Origin: Bacilli bacterium
GTDB lineage: Bacteria; Bacillota_I; Bacilli_A; RF39; UBA660
Length of the DNA stretch: 47,458 nt
Direction: 5' to 3'
Assembly (NCBI GenBank): GCA_017626405.1
Contig: JAGAIS010000004.1
Location: 1 to 47,458 of the forward strand
The notes beneath the pieces were generated by a model, which worked only from the letters and a program-made list of their open reading frames with translations, ran no database searches and was not told the origin of the DNA. A program made the position numbers and the translations under genes. The first letter of the stretch is position 1. Every line of letters starts with the position of its first letter. Shown here piece by piece: positions 33,428 to 42,111 of the stretch.

Positions 33428-34189
33428 CTATATTTGCAAATTATTTTTTTCAATAATTATCGATTTATAATTAGCTTTAAAAATATTATATTGTCTTTTA
33501 CTTATCATTAAACCGAGTTTTAAAGAAGTATATGGATCTTCAATGTGTACTTCGGGACATTCTTCTTTAAATAAATCATTATATATAGTTTCAAGTGGTG
33601 AAGAGAAGACTTCATTTCTAATTTGATAACCTCTAATAATTCTCAATTTTAGAATATCTAGATAATGAATAAATAATCCAGCATCTTTAATTAAATATCT
33701 AAGTATTATCAATATATTCTCTAATGCTATAGTATCGGCATCTCTTTCAAATGTAAAATATGAATAATAATAATTATATATATCATCATCACAATCTTCT
33801 GAGAATTGAAGCTGTCTAAACATAATTTCTAGAAATGGATAATCATTGTTATGATAACAATAGTTTTGAAATACATGAACTACTTCGTGAATAATTGAAT
33901 GCAATATTAAGACATTAGTTACTAAGATATAATCATCACGATTTAAATATTTTGCATCTAATCTTCCTTGAGTTTTCATCATTTCATAGAAAATTCTAAT
34001 TTTATATGTATTATAGTTATAAGAAGCAAGAGTCCCATTACGTATTTTATCCAATATAATACCATGATAGAAATCTTGACATTCAATAGAACTAACTAAT
34101 CCATTTATATATAGTTCAATATCATCTATAGTAAATATTGAAGTTCTAATTTTATCTAACATAAATACTGGTAATTTAAATAAATCCAT
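33428..34189 (-). CDS. Predicted zincin metallopeptidase
   Basis: About 253 residues. SIIHEVVHVFQN gives an HExxH zinc site and FERDADTIAL further on gives the E-x-x-A-D third-ligand motif found in many zincins. The rest is helical with a Tyr-rich acidic insert (DCDDDIYNYYYSYF) between the two motifs. No secretion signal, so a cytoplasmic peptidase is most likely; the substrate is unknown. Three close starts exist (34198, 34195, 34189); AGTGAT suits the last. A TGATATAAT promoter reads leftward at 34208-34216. Confidence 0.75.
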   Translation of the reverse strand: MDLFKLPVFMLDKIRTSIFTIDDIELYINGLVSSIECQDFYHGIILDKIRNGTLASYNYNTYKIRIFYEMMKTQGRLDAKYLNRDDYILVTNVLILHSIIHEVVHVFQNYCYHNNDYPFLEIMFRQLQFSEDCDDDIYNYYYSYFTFERDADTIALENILIILRYLIKDAGLFIHYLDILKLRIIRGYQIRNEVFSSPLETIYNDLFKEECPEVHIEDPYTSLKLGLMISKRQYNIFKANYKSIIIEKNNLQI

Positions 34190-34207
34190 AAACATCACTA
34201 GTGGAAT

Positions 34208-34240
34208 ATTATATCAAACTATTTTTAACTATGCTATAAT
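34208..34240. promoter_or_regulatory. Back-to-back promoters for the zincin and the DUF3267 gene
   Basis: Minus strand: TGATATAAT (34216-34208). Plus strand: extended -10 TGCTATAAT (34232-34240). The two are 15 nt apart, so polymerases compete for the interval. Confidence 0.6.
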
Positions 34241-34258
34241 ATTTTAAGGAGTTGAATT

Positions 34259-34936
34259 ATGAAAAAATACTATCATTTTGAGCTTAATATGACAGTAATG
34301 AATATCTTATCTATCATTCTGTTTATAATACCCTTTTTATTATTATTTTTATGTGGATATAGTATGACTTTAAAACATACAGGGATTCTTCTAATAGGTA
34401 TGTTGTTATATCTATTATTACATGAGTTATTTCATGCTATTGGCTATGCATTATTTGCACGCGATAAGAATAATATAAAGATAGGAATTACATTAGAAAA
34501 AGGAGTCCTTTATGCTGCGTGTCAGGAACTGATATCAAAACGTGCTATTTTAGTTTCGCTTATGATGCCATTAGTATTCTTAAGTATAATTACTTTTCCA
34601 ATAGGAGTTGTATTTCATTTAGATTGGTTGATATTCTTATCAATAGTTAATTTTAGTGGTGCTATTGGTGATATGTTGATGTTTATACTTATTTTAAAAT
34701 GTCCTAAAGATGTAGGTTATATTGACTATGATAATTCTGTTGGAGCATATTTAGTTAGCAAACAGGATTTATCAAAGATTAAGTCTTTAGGATTTAAAAT
34801 TGGAGAAATAGGTGAATTCAAAGATAAGAAATTAGATGCGACAGTAAAGAAGTTTTTTGTTTCAAAGACATCTATTATTATACTTACAGTTCTAATATTA
34901 TTTGGTATAATAAGTATTGTTTTAGAAACTGTTTAG
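34259..34936 (+). CDS. DUF3267 integral membrane zincin-like protein
   Basis: 225 residues with about five membrane spans. LLLHELFHAIGYALF places an HExxH motif in or beside a span, and SGAIGDMLMFILILKCPKD is the other conserved block of DUF3267. The family is predicted to be an intramembrane-type metallopeptidase, not proven. TAAGGAG precedes the ATG. The ABC transporter gene begins 17 nt after its stop, so the two probably share a transcript. Confidence 0.85.
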   Translation: MKKYYHFELNMTVMNILSIILFIIPFLLLFLCGYSMTLKHTGILLIGMLLYLLLHELFHAIGYALFARDKNNIKIGITLEKGVLYAACQELISKRAILVSLMMPLVFLSIITFPIGVVFHLDWLIFLSIVNFSGAIGDMLMFILILKCPKDVGYIDYDNSVGAYLVSKQDLSKIKSLGFKIGEIGEFKDKKLDATVKKFFVSKTSIIILTVLILFGIISIVLETV

Positions 34937-34952
34937 ATATGGAGTGTTAAAT

Positions 34953-37499
34953 ATGTTAGAAATTAAAAATGTTTCAAAAATATATAAAACTGGAGATTTT
35001 ACTCAAAAGGCATTAAATGATGTTTCTATTAAATTTAGAAATACGGAGTTTGTATCTATTCTTGGACCTTCAGGATCAGGTAAAACGACACTCCTTAATA
35101 TAATTGGTGGACTTGATCAGTATACGAGTGGAGATTTAATAATTTCTGGAGTATCAACTAAGAATTATAAAGATCATGACTGGGATGTTTATCGTAACAG
35201 AAAGATTGGTTTTGTCTTTCAAAGTTATAATTTGATAGCGCATCAAACTGTTTTGTCAAATGTCGAACTAGCTTTAACTCTATCTGGCGTATCTAAAGAA
35301 GAGAGAACAAGAAAAGCAAAAAAAGCATTGAAAAGTGTTGGACTAGAACAACATATGCATAAGAAACCTAATCAATTATCTGGTGGTCAAATGCAAAGAG
35401 TCGCAATAGCTCGTGCTCTAGTTAATGATCCAGAAATACTTTTGGCTGATGAACCTACAGGAGCTCTTGATACAAAAACTTCAGTTCAAATAATGAAAAT
35501 TCTTAAAAATATCTCTAAAGACAAATTAGTTATTATGGTTACTCATAATCCGGAACTTGCTAAGGAATATTCGACAAGAATAGTATCTTTAACTGATGGA
35601 GTAATAACAAATGATACAAATCCTTTTGATAATAAAAAAGAAATTATCGAGAAAACTAAAAAGTACAAAACTCACATGAACTTCTTAACAGCACTTTCTC
35701 TATCACTAAATAATCTACTAACGAAAAAGGGAAGAACAATCTTGACGAGTTTTGCTGGGTCTATTGGTATTATAGGTATTGCTCTTATACTTTCTCTATC
35801 AAATGGTATTCAATTATACATCGATCGTGTAGAGGAAGAGACTCTCTCAAGTTATCCAATATCTCTTCAAAAAGAAACTATCGATATGGGTTCAATGATT
35901 GAGAGTATGACTGGTAACAACGATACTGAAAAGTATGATGATGATTTAATTCACTCAGTTAATATTATGGGTGATATGTTTACTACTATGAGTCAAACTG
36001 TCGAAAAGAATGATTTAGCTTCTTTCAAAAAGTATATCGAAAGTGATAAGACAGATATAAATAAATATGCATCATCGATTCAATATGGATATAAAGTTCA
36101 AATGAATCTATATAAAGATTCTAAGGATGAAGTATTACAAGTAAATCCAACACAAATATTTGATTGTATTGGTATGGAGACTTCAGGTATCTCATCTGCC
36201 TATAGTGGATATTTATCAAACTATGATGTTTTCTTTGAAATGTTAGATAATGAATCTTTATTAAAACAACAATACGAACTAGTAGATGGTTCTTGGCCTA
36301 AAAACTATAATGAATTAGTACTAGTAGTATCAGAAGATAATACGATAAGTGATTATACTCTATATAGTTTAGGTATCTTAGATCAAAATACTTTAAAAGA
36401 ACAATTTAATAATATGGTTTCTGGTAAAGAGGTTAATTTTGAATCGACTTCTTATAAAACTAGTGATCTTTTAGGATTAACATTCAAATTAGTTCTAAAT
36501 ACAGATTATTATTCAAAGAAAAATGGAGTATGGGTAGATAATAAAAATAATGATAATTATATGAAAGAAGTTTTAAAAAATGCTGAATCTATTAAAATAG
36601 TAGGTATTTTAAAACCTCAAGATGGTGCCATTATTGGCTCTAATGGTGTTGGATTAGTTGGTTATAATCATGAACTAATGGAACATTTGATAAAAAGAAT
36701 TAATGATTCTGAAATTGTTAAGAGTCAAATTAAGAATCCTGAAAAGAACGTATTTACAGGAACAGAGTTCATTGAAAATGGCGAGTTTGATGTTAAGAAT
36801 TTATCTAAAGAACAACTTGCTGCTCTAAGTAAATTAAGCGAAACTGAATTAGCTGAACTTATGAAAACTTATTCCGATAATGCAAGTGCAACTTATGAAT
36901 CTAATTTAGATAAACTTGGCGCAGCTGATTTAGATAACCCAGATACGATTAATATCTATCCGGTAGATTTTGATTCCAAAGAAAAAATCGAGGATATCAT
37001 AGATGATTATAATAAAGATAAAGCTGAAGATGAAAAACTAAGATACGCTGATATCGTTGGCATGATGATGAAAGGTGTTACTAGCATCGTAAATACGATA
37101 AGTTATGTATTAATTGCCTTCGTTGCTATATCTTTAATTGTATCTAGTATTATGATTGGTATTATTACTTATATAAGCGTTCTTGAGAGAACAAAAGAAA
37201 TCGGTATTTTAAGAGCAATAGGAGCAAGTAAGAAAGATATTTCTCGCGTATTCAATGCGGAGACATTTATCGTTGGATCTTGTTCTGGTATTATAGGAAT
37301 TCTTGTAACGGTTATTTTAAATATTCCAATAAACATTTTTATTAAAGAAGTTACTGATATATCTGGCATTGCAACACTTCCAATAGGTGGAGCAATCATT
37401 CTAGTACTTATTAGCATTGTGCTTACTACAATAGCAGGTCTAATTCCATCGAGAATGGCAAGTAAAAAAGATCCGGTAGAAGCTCTAAGAACTGAATAA
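34953..37499 (+). CDS. Single-chain ABC transporter: MacB-type ATPase fused to FtsX permease
   Basis: 848 residues. ATPase 1-225: Walker A GPSGSGKT (38-45), signature LSGGQMQR, Walker B ILLADEPTGALD, switch His MVTHNP. Then a first span near 265-290 (GSIGIIGIALILSLSNGI), a large outside domain of over 400 residues and three C-terminal spans, with the elbow TKEIGILRAIGASKKDI. It matches the MacB-like fused exporters common in Bacillota, usually acting on antimicrobial peptides or envelope lipids. ATG 34953 follows GGAGTG. Confidence 0.92.
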   Translation: MLEIKNVSKIYKTGDFTQKALNDVSIKFRNTEFVSILGPSGSGKTTLLNIIGGLDQYTSGDLIISGVSTKNYKDHDWDVYRNRKIGFVFQSYNLIAHQTVLSNVELALTLSGVSKEERTRKAKKALKSVGLEQHMHKKPNQLSGGQMQRVAIARALVNDPEILLADEPTGALDTKTSVQIMKILKNISKDKLVIMVTHNPELAKEYSTRIVSLTDGVITNDTNPFDNKKEIIEKTKKYKTHMNFLTALSLSLNNLLTKKGRTILTSFAGSIGIIGIALILSLSNGIQLYIDRVEEETLSSYPISLQKETIDMGSMIESMTGNNDTEKYDDDLIHSVNIMGDMFTTMSQTVEKNDLASFKKYIESDKTDINKYASSIQYGYKVQMNLYKDSKDEVLQVNPTQIFDCIGMETSGISSAYSGYLSNYDVFFEMLDNESLLKQQYELVDGSWPKNYNELVLVVSEDNTISDYTLYSLGILDQNTLKEQFNNMVSGKEVNFESTSYKTSDLLGLTFKLVLNTDYYSKKNGVWVDNKNNDNYMKEVLKNAESIKIVGILKPQDGAIIGSNGVGLVGYNHELMEHLIKRINDSEIVKSQIKNPEKNVFTGTEFIENGEFDVKNLSKEQLAALSKLSETELAELMKTYSDNASATYESNLDKLGAADLDNPDTINIYPVDFDSKEKIEDIIDDYNKDKAEDEKLRYADIVGMMMKGVTSIVNTISYVLIAFVAISLIVSSIMIGIITYISVLERTKEIGILRAIGASKKDISRVFNAETFIVGSCSGIIGILVTVILNIPINIFIKEVTDISGIATLPIGGAIILVLISIVLTTIAGLIPSRMASKKDPVEALRTE

Positions 37500-37523
37500 T
37501 CTCTTCTAAGGAAGAGATTTTTT
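37498..37523 (+). terminator. Terminator of the fused ABC transporter
   Basis: AATCTCTTC (37498-37506) pairs with GAAGAGATT (37511-37519), loop TAAG, then T-run. Confidence 0.88.
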
Positions 37524-37606
37524 ACATTAAGTATGTAAAAGAGATTGATATTATGAAATAAATAATCATTTTAAATGATATAATTGTGTTAAATAGGAGG
37601 ATATCT

Positions 37607-39289
37607 ATGAGTGTTCGTAGTTATGAAGGATTTTTGGATAAAAACCGTTTTTATACCGATAATGAATTAAAAGAAATGTTTGACGAAAATTTCAAAAGTA
37701 ATTTTGGGCCTTCTTTAGTATTGAAAAATTTTGATGACTTTAGAACTTATTCTCCTGATGACATTCCCAATGATGAAGTAATTACTATAAATATTGATGG
37801 CGAGAATAAAAAAATTAGTAAGAAGTTAGTTAAGGATTTAGTAGAAGATGAAGGAATGTATAGATATCTTTTATTAAATATGGATAATGATTTAGGCATT
37901 GCAGCCAAAATAATATTCATTGCCGACGATTGTTATTATTGTATTAAATTACTTAGAGTTGAGTTGGCATCATGTCTAACTATGATAAGTTCTGATTATG
38001 AAGAAAACAATAGTTTTAATGTAAAAGTAAATATGCGTATTGGATTGATTCAAAGTATGATTACCGAGAAATCTCTACTTGCAAAGTCTTATGGCGACAA
38101 TAAATTATTCGAAGTGGGTGTAGATGGGAAAAAAGTTCTTCTACCTGAAGAATACATCGTAAAACTATTAGTAATAGGAAATAAAAAAGACTTCTTAAGA
38201 GAACTTGATAAAGATAAATATGGATATTCTAAGGAGATTATTTGCTATGCTATTGTTCAATATGTTGAAAAGAATAGAATTCTTTATAAATATTCTCTTA
38301 GTAAGAAGACTCTTAATTTCTATAAGAGATTAAAAAATTATGAGATAGTTGATTTTGAATCCTTAAATAAGAATCGAATATCTAATGTCTGTAGCAATTT
38401 AGAAGAGGATACTACAATTCTTGATACCGTTATAGTTCCGAGCTATATAATTGATTTAATAAATGATTTTCCTCACAAGGACTATAGTCCATTAGAAAAA
38501 GCTCTTTATCTATATATAGAATTGAGTTATTCTTATTCTAAATACTTAGAGGAAAGTGATATTAAAGATGAATTATCGACAAATAACTTCATTTTAATAT
38601 TTGCTAATATATTAGAACTACTTGGTATTAGTTTTACTATTAGTCAAAATGTTATAACAAACGTATTATTAGATAATAATAAAATTACTTTCTCATCGGG
38701 AGAATTCACATGTTCAATCGATTCTAATAAGGAAATTAATTTAGATGATATTATAAGTAATAAAATAGGTAATGAATATTTGAGTTTAACATCCTCTAAT
38801 ACAGCATTAATATCTAAGATTAAGTTTAAAGAATTAACTAAGAAAATATATGCAGATTATATTGAAGATAAGAGAAAAGACATTGAGTTTAATCAAAACT
38901 TAAACAAATATAAGTATCAATTCAGTATATCTACTCTAGATAAATCGACGAGAGTTAATTTATTCTTATGTGCAATCGGCAGAAAAGATTTAAAGGTAAT
39001 TGATAGCATCGACTATATCAGAAATGTCTTCAACAACATATTTGGTAATGATCCTAGTGTTTCTTTAGGATTCCTTCTTACATCCAATAGAAGCGGTGGA
39101 AATCCAATAATTGTTTTGACTTTCTCTGAACCAACTAGATATATCATCGTTAATAATGAAGATAGTATTCCTATTAAAGAAGTGAGTGAAAGTGAATTAG
39201 TTGGACTTTTTGATGATGGGTATTATTTGTATTCTGCAAATCAAACCCTAGAATTTAGAAACGGAGAAAAGTATGATAGACATAATTAG
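37607..39289 (+). CDS. Unknown 560-residue protein, possible degenerate transglutaminase-like core
   Basis: Not recognised as a whole. Near residues 285-350 the pattern PHKDYSPLEKALYLYIELSYSYSKY followed by NNFILIFANILELLGISF resembles the opening of transglutaminase-like domains, in which a Cys should sit where NNFILIF is; here it is absent, so it would be catalytically dead. No signal peptide or clear membrane span. AGGAGG precedes ATG 37607. First gene of a three-gene operon, overlapping the next by 17 nt. Confidence 0.7.
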   Translation: MSVRSYEGFLDKNRFYTDNELKEMFDENFKSNFGPSLVLKNFDDFRTYSPDDIPNDEVITINIDGENKKISKKLVKDLVEDEGMYRYLLLNMDNDLGIAAKIIFIADDCYYCIKLLRVELASCLTMISSDYEENNSFNVKVNMRIGLIQSMITEKSLLAKSYGDNKLFEVGVDGKKVLLPEEYIVKLLVIGNKKDFLRELDKDKYGYSKEIICYAIVQYVEKNRILYKYSLSKKTLNFYKRLKNYEIVDFESLNKNRISNVCSNLEEDTTILDTVIVPSYIIDLINDFPHKDYSPLEKALYLYIELSYSYSKYLEESDIKDELSTNNFILIFANILELLGISFTISQNVITNVLLDNNKITFSSGEFTCSIDSNKEINLDDIISNKIGNEYLSLTSSNTALISKIKFKELTKKIYADYIEDKRKDIEFNQNLNKYKYQFSISTLDKSTRVNLFLCAIGRKDLKVIDSIDYIRNVFNNIFGNDPSVSLGFLLTSNRSGGNPIIVLTFSEPTRYIIVNNEDSIPIKEVSESELVGLFDDGYYLYSANQTLEFRNGEKYDRHN

Positions 39290-39470
39290 AGAGAAAGCTA
39301 GAAAAGCGAGCCTTATTAATAAAAAATATGAAGTCATAGTAAAGATATTAGAAGATGATAGATGCTTTGAAAAGATGGATGTAAGTACAAGTATTAGCAT
39401 TCTAAATAATTTAGGATTTAATGATTCCCAAGCTAAAAAAATATATTTACAACTAATTAGAAGGAGATAA
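39273..39470 (+). CDS. Small unknown protein, 65 residues
   Basis: A basic helical protein, REKARKASLINKKYEVIVKI ... NLGFNDSQAKKIYLQLIRRR. GGAGAAAAG precedes the ATG inside the upstream gene; the next gene begins 1 nt after its stop. The compact arrangement argues that it is translated. Family not recognised; the last helix pair resembles a small helical DNA- or protein-binding module, which is a weak guess. Confidence 0.65.
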   Translation: MIDIIREKARKASLINKKYEVIVKILEDDRCFEKMDVSTSISILNNLGFNDSQAKKIYLQLIRRR

Positions 39471-39471
39471 T

Positions 39472-39837
39472 ATGAAATATCCAATTATTGACCGTGAACA
39501 AGTGAGTTTTGAAAGTGATACTATGGTATGCAATATTGGGTACTACGAAGGTACTCTAGATGATGATAGACCAATACGCGTAGAAGTATGGTCTTCATAC
39601 GGAATAATAAATGCAACGATATTTATATCAAGTATTGATTTAGAGAAAAGATCAGAAAGGGAAATAAAACAGTACTTGGAAAAGAATAATATCATAAAAG
39701 TAATAGAAGATAAAATTTTAATTAAAGAGATAGAGGATATAAATGATAATAAATTTTTATCGATAAATGTTCCAATAGAGAGCAATTATGATAAAATCAA
39801 TGAATGTTTAGTAAAACTTAAAGATTATGATCTATAA
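39472..39837 (+). CDS. Unknown 121-residue protein
   Basis: Alternating strand and helix (VCNIGYYEGTLDDDRPIRVEVW, INATIFISSIDLEKRSER), no membrane span or signal. AGAAGGAG precedes the ATG. Last gene of the operon begun at 37607. Family not recognised. Confidence 0.68.
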   Translation: MKYPIIDREQVSFESDTMVCNIGYYEGTLDDDRPIRVEVWSSYGIINATIFISSIDLEKRSEREIKQYLEKNNIIKVIEDKILIKEIEDINDNKFLSINVPIESNYDKINECLVKLKDYDL

Positions 39838-39852
39838 ATCATAATCTTTTTT
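39820..39852 (+). terminator. Terminator of the three-gene operon
   Basis: AAAGATTATGAT (39820-39831) with ATCATAATCTTT (39838-39849), loop CTATAA containing the TAA stop, then T-run. Confidence 0.88.
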
Positions 39853-39861
39853 GCTATTTTA

Positions 39862-39890
39862 TTGAAATAATCTTTATTTTTATATATAAT
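39862..39890 (+). promoter_or_regulatory. Promoter of the surface-protein operon
   Basis: TTGAAA (39862-39867), 17-nt spacer, TATAAT (39885-39890). Confidence 0.75.
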
Positions 39891-39914
39891 TAAGTTATAA
39901 GGTAGGCGAGTGCT

Positions 39915-40784
39915 ATGGAAGAAAACAAAAATTTTAATAGTGAACATGAATTAAATACACTTGAAAGTGAAAAGACTAATGTAAAAGTTATTAATACTAA
40001 TGGAGTAAACCAAAGCGTAGTTAATTCAATTCCAGTAAATAACTTGAATGATGTTAATCAAGCAACAGTACAACAGATGAATCCTATTAATAGTAATGTA
40101 ACAAATGAAGAAGTTAAACCAATAGGTAAAACTAATGAATCAGTAAATAATACAAAAAAGAAAATAGGAGTTCAAGAGATAATAATGTATGTACTTATGG
40201 TAATAGTTATTATCTTAATAATTCTTTTATTGTTAAAGTTTTGTTCTGAAAATAGCGGAAAAAGTATATATGTGCCAAGTACTACACAAAATAAAACAAC
40301 AACTACAACAAAAAAGCAGATAATTACAGAGACTACTACAACTAATACAACAGGTTCTATAATCACTGAACCAACTACAGATGTAACTAGACCAACAGTT
40401 ACTACAAACATTCCAGGAAATACAACAAAGCAAACTAGAACTACAACAACTAGAATAACATCAACTTCAAATATACCAACAAATCCAACTAAAGGAACTA
40501 CAACAACAACTACCACAACTACAAGGGCCGTTGTATATACATATACATTTAGTAAACCAACATCAGAAACATTTGCAGTTAGTATCTATAAAGATGGACA
40601 AGTACTAAGTGGAAGCGTATATATTTGGGGAATGGATGACGAACTTTTATCTGTAGGAGTAGTTGGACCAAACCAAGTAGTTACAATCACAACTGCATTT
40701 GCTGATCTTTCAACACATCCTAAATTGAAATTTAGTTTCCAAAGCGATCCAGCAAAGAAATATACCATGACATATCATAGTTAG
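39915..40784 (+). CDS. Bitopic membrane protein with Thr-rich stalk
   Basis: 289 residues: Asn-rich cytoplasmic N-terminus (1-85), one span near 88-112, a stalk of about 80 residues made largely of Thr (residues 120-202, with several T-runs) and a C-terminal beta domain of about 85 residues. The stalk could be O-glycosylated. The end domain (VSIYKDGQVLSGS ... PKLKFSFQSDPAKKYTM) resembles that of the small protein at 41337, so both may be parts of one surface assembly. First gene of the operon. Confidence 0.75.
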   Translation: MEENKNFNSEHELNTLESEKTNVKVINTNGVNQSVVNSIPVNNLNDVNQATVQQMNPINSNVTNEEVKPIGKTNESVNNTKKKIGVQEIIMYVLMVIVIILIILLLLKFCSENSGKSIYVPSTTQNKTTTTTKKQIITETTTTNTTGSIITEPTTDVTRPTVTTNIPGNTTKQTRTTTTRITSTSNIPTNPTKGTTTTTTTTTRAVVYTYTFSKPTSETFAVSIYKDGQVLSGSVYIWGMDDELLSVGVVGPNQVVTITTAFADLSTHPKLKFSFQSDPAKKYTMTYHS

Positions 40785-40794
40785 GAGAGATATA

Positions 40795-41349
40795 ATGAAA
40801 AAAATACTAGAAAATAAAAGGACACTAGTTATTATTGCTTCCGTAATAATAGCAATTGCTCTAGTTCTTTCATTAATAATCGCTAATTTAAATAAAACAA
40901 CTAAAATAGAGTGTAATAGAGAAAAACAATTGATATTGGGAATTGATTCTATTGAAGACTTAACAATTATTTTGAATAAAAATAATGAGATATATAAAAT
41001 TGTAATCGATAAATCAATTGAACTAGATAATTATTATCAACAATTTGATACTCATAAAAATGCTATATATAATCATATGAAAGATGCATATAAATACTTG
41101 AATGAAAAGAATTATAAAGTAACTAAAGAAAAAGATAGAATAGAAATATTGGTTAATACAAAAGAAGAGGGAGTAATACTTGATAATCTAGAAATAACTA
41201 GATTGAGTGAAAGTGATAGAAAAGATATAAAGATCAATTCATCTAATATTTTAGAATCATCAAGTAGTACTTATAAAATTGGTGATGAATATAAAAAAGA
41301 AGAATTAATTAAGAAACTAGAAGGATTAGGATATACATGCAAAAGATAA
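40795..41349 (+). CDS. Membrane-anchored protein with a small extracytoplasmic domain
   Basis: 184 residues. A signal anchor near 9-31 is followed by a domain starting TKIECNREKQLILGIDS. The block of alternating strands, the YNHMKDAYKYLNEKNYKV helix and the final KLEGLGYTCKR suggest a small alpha/beta domain with a Cys at each end. Family not recognised. AGGAGAG precedes the ATG; overlaps the next gene by 13 nt. Confidence 0.7.
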   Translation: MKKILENKRTLVIIASVIIAIALVLSLIIANLNKTTKIECNREKQLILGIDSIEDLTIILNKNNEIYKIVIDKSIELDNYYQQFDTHKNAIYNHMKDAYKYLNEKNYKVTKEKDRIEILVNTKEEGVILDNLEITRLSESDRKDIKINSSNILESSSSTYKIGDEYKKEELIKKLEGLGYTCKR

Positions 41350-41690
41350 ATAAAAAGGTTTTTATAATCCTAATTGCTATTGTTCTAATATTAATCTTTT
41401 TCTTAATTTTTATGTTATTAAATAACAAAGATAAGAGTAAGGGTAAATATGATTTCTATTATACTTATGTAAATGATGATAATCTAATTACTCAAACAGT
41501 AACTGTTTATGATAAGTTTGATAAGGTTCAATCTAATTACTTTATCTTCTATAAAGATGAAATAGTTACTCTTACTAAGGGCGAAAAAGCAGTATTAACT
41601 ATAAATACATTGGATTTAAAAGATAAACCAGAAATGGTAATAATATTTGAGAATGATGATAAAAAATATAGTTTAGGTCCTAAAGAATAG
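41337..41690 (+). CDS. Small membrane-anchored protein, paralogous to the C-terminal domain at 39915
   Basis: 117 residues, one span near 7-30, then one extracytoplasmic beta domain. TVTVYDKFDKVQSNYFIFYK ... KPEMVIIFENDDKKYSLG lines up with the end domain of the Thr-rich protein (VSIYKDGQVLSGSVYIWGMD ... KLKFSFQSDPAKKYTM), which supports common origin. The start lies inside the preceding gene, so translation is coupled. Confidence 0.7.
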   Translation: MQKINKKVFIILIAIVLILIFFLIFMLLNNKDKSKGKYDFYYTYVNDDNLITQTVTVYDKFDKVQSNYFIFYKDEIVTLTKGEKAVLTINTLDLKDKPEMVIIFENDDKKYSLGPKE

Positions 41691-41699
41691 AGGTAGTTT

Positions 41700-42092
41700 A
41701 TGAAAAAAATCATTTTATGTTTAGCGTTATTTATATTACTTATTCCAAACGTATATGCTATGGAAGTAGATTATACTGAGTATGAAAAATTAGATATTGC
41801 TCATTCTTTTGTTGTGGGTGATTACATTTTTGATGCTAGTTATGGTTATACGCCAAGCTTAAAAGATTTTATGCATGCAAGCAGAACAATACCAAAGAAT
41901 AAAGATGTATATGTATATGAAATATTTATTGTTAAAATACCGCAAATAAATTATCGTAGTTTTTCAATGACGGAAGTATATTCCAAAAATAAAACTACCG
42001 ATACTAAAGATTTTACAGACTTTAGCGCAAAATATATATATAAAACTAATATTGATAAAGCAACAAAGAATGATTACATAATATTAAAGTAA
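41700..42092 (+). CDS. Secreted protein homologous to the N-terminal module of the giant adhesin
   Basis: 130 residues with signal peptide MKKIILCLALFILLIPNVYA. The mature part (HSFVVGDYIFDASYGYTPSL, ASRTIP, VYVYEI, TEVYSKNKTTDTKDF) aligns throughout with residues 20-130 of the next gene (HSLIVGEYVFDLSNGHSPSL, AARTIP, EYVYEI, TEVFSNKTSNRTKDW). It is a free-standing copy of that module with no repeats. Strongly suggests a joint assembly or capping role, which is inference. Confidence 0.75.
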   Translation: MKKIILCLALFILLIPNVYAMEVDYTEYEKLDIAHSFVVGDYIFDASYGYTPSLKDFMHASRTIPKNKDVYVYEIFIVKIPQINYRSFSMTEVYSKNKTTDTKDFTDFSAKYIYKTNIDKATKNDYIILK

Positions 42093-42111
42093 AGTAGAAG
42101 GAGTAAATGAC

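Noticed and set aside
40172..40768. Val- and Cys/Ser-rich minus-strand frames opposite the Thr-rich stalk
   Set aside because: They are the complement of ACA/ACT repeats and have no start signals.
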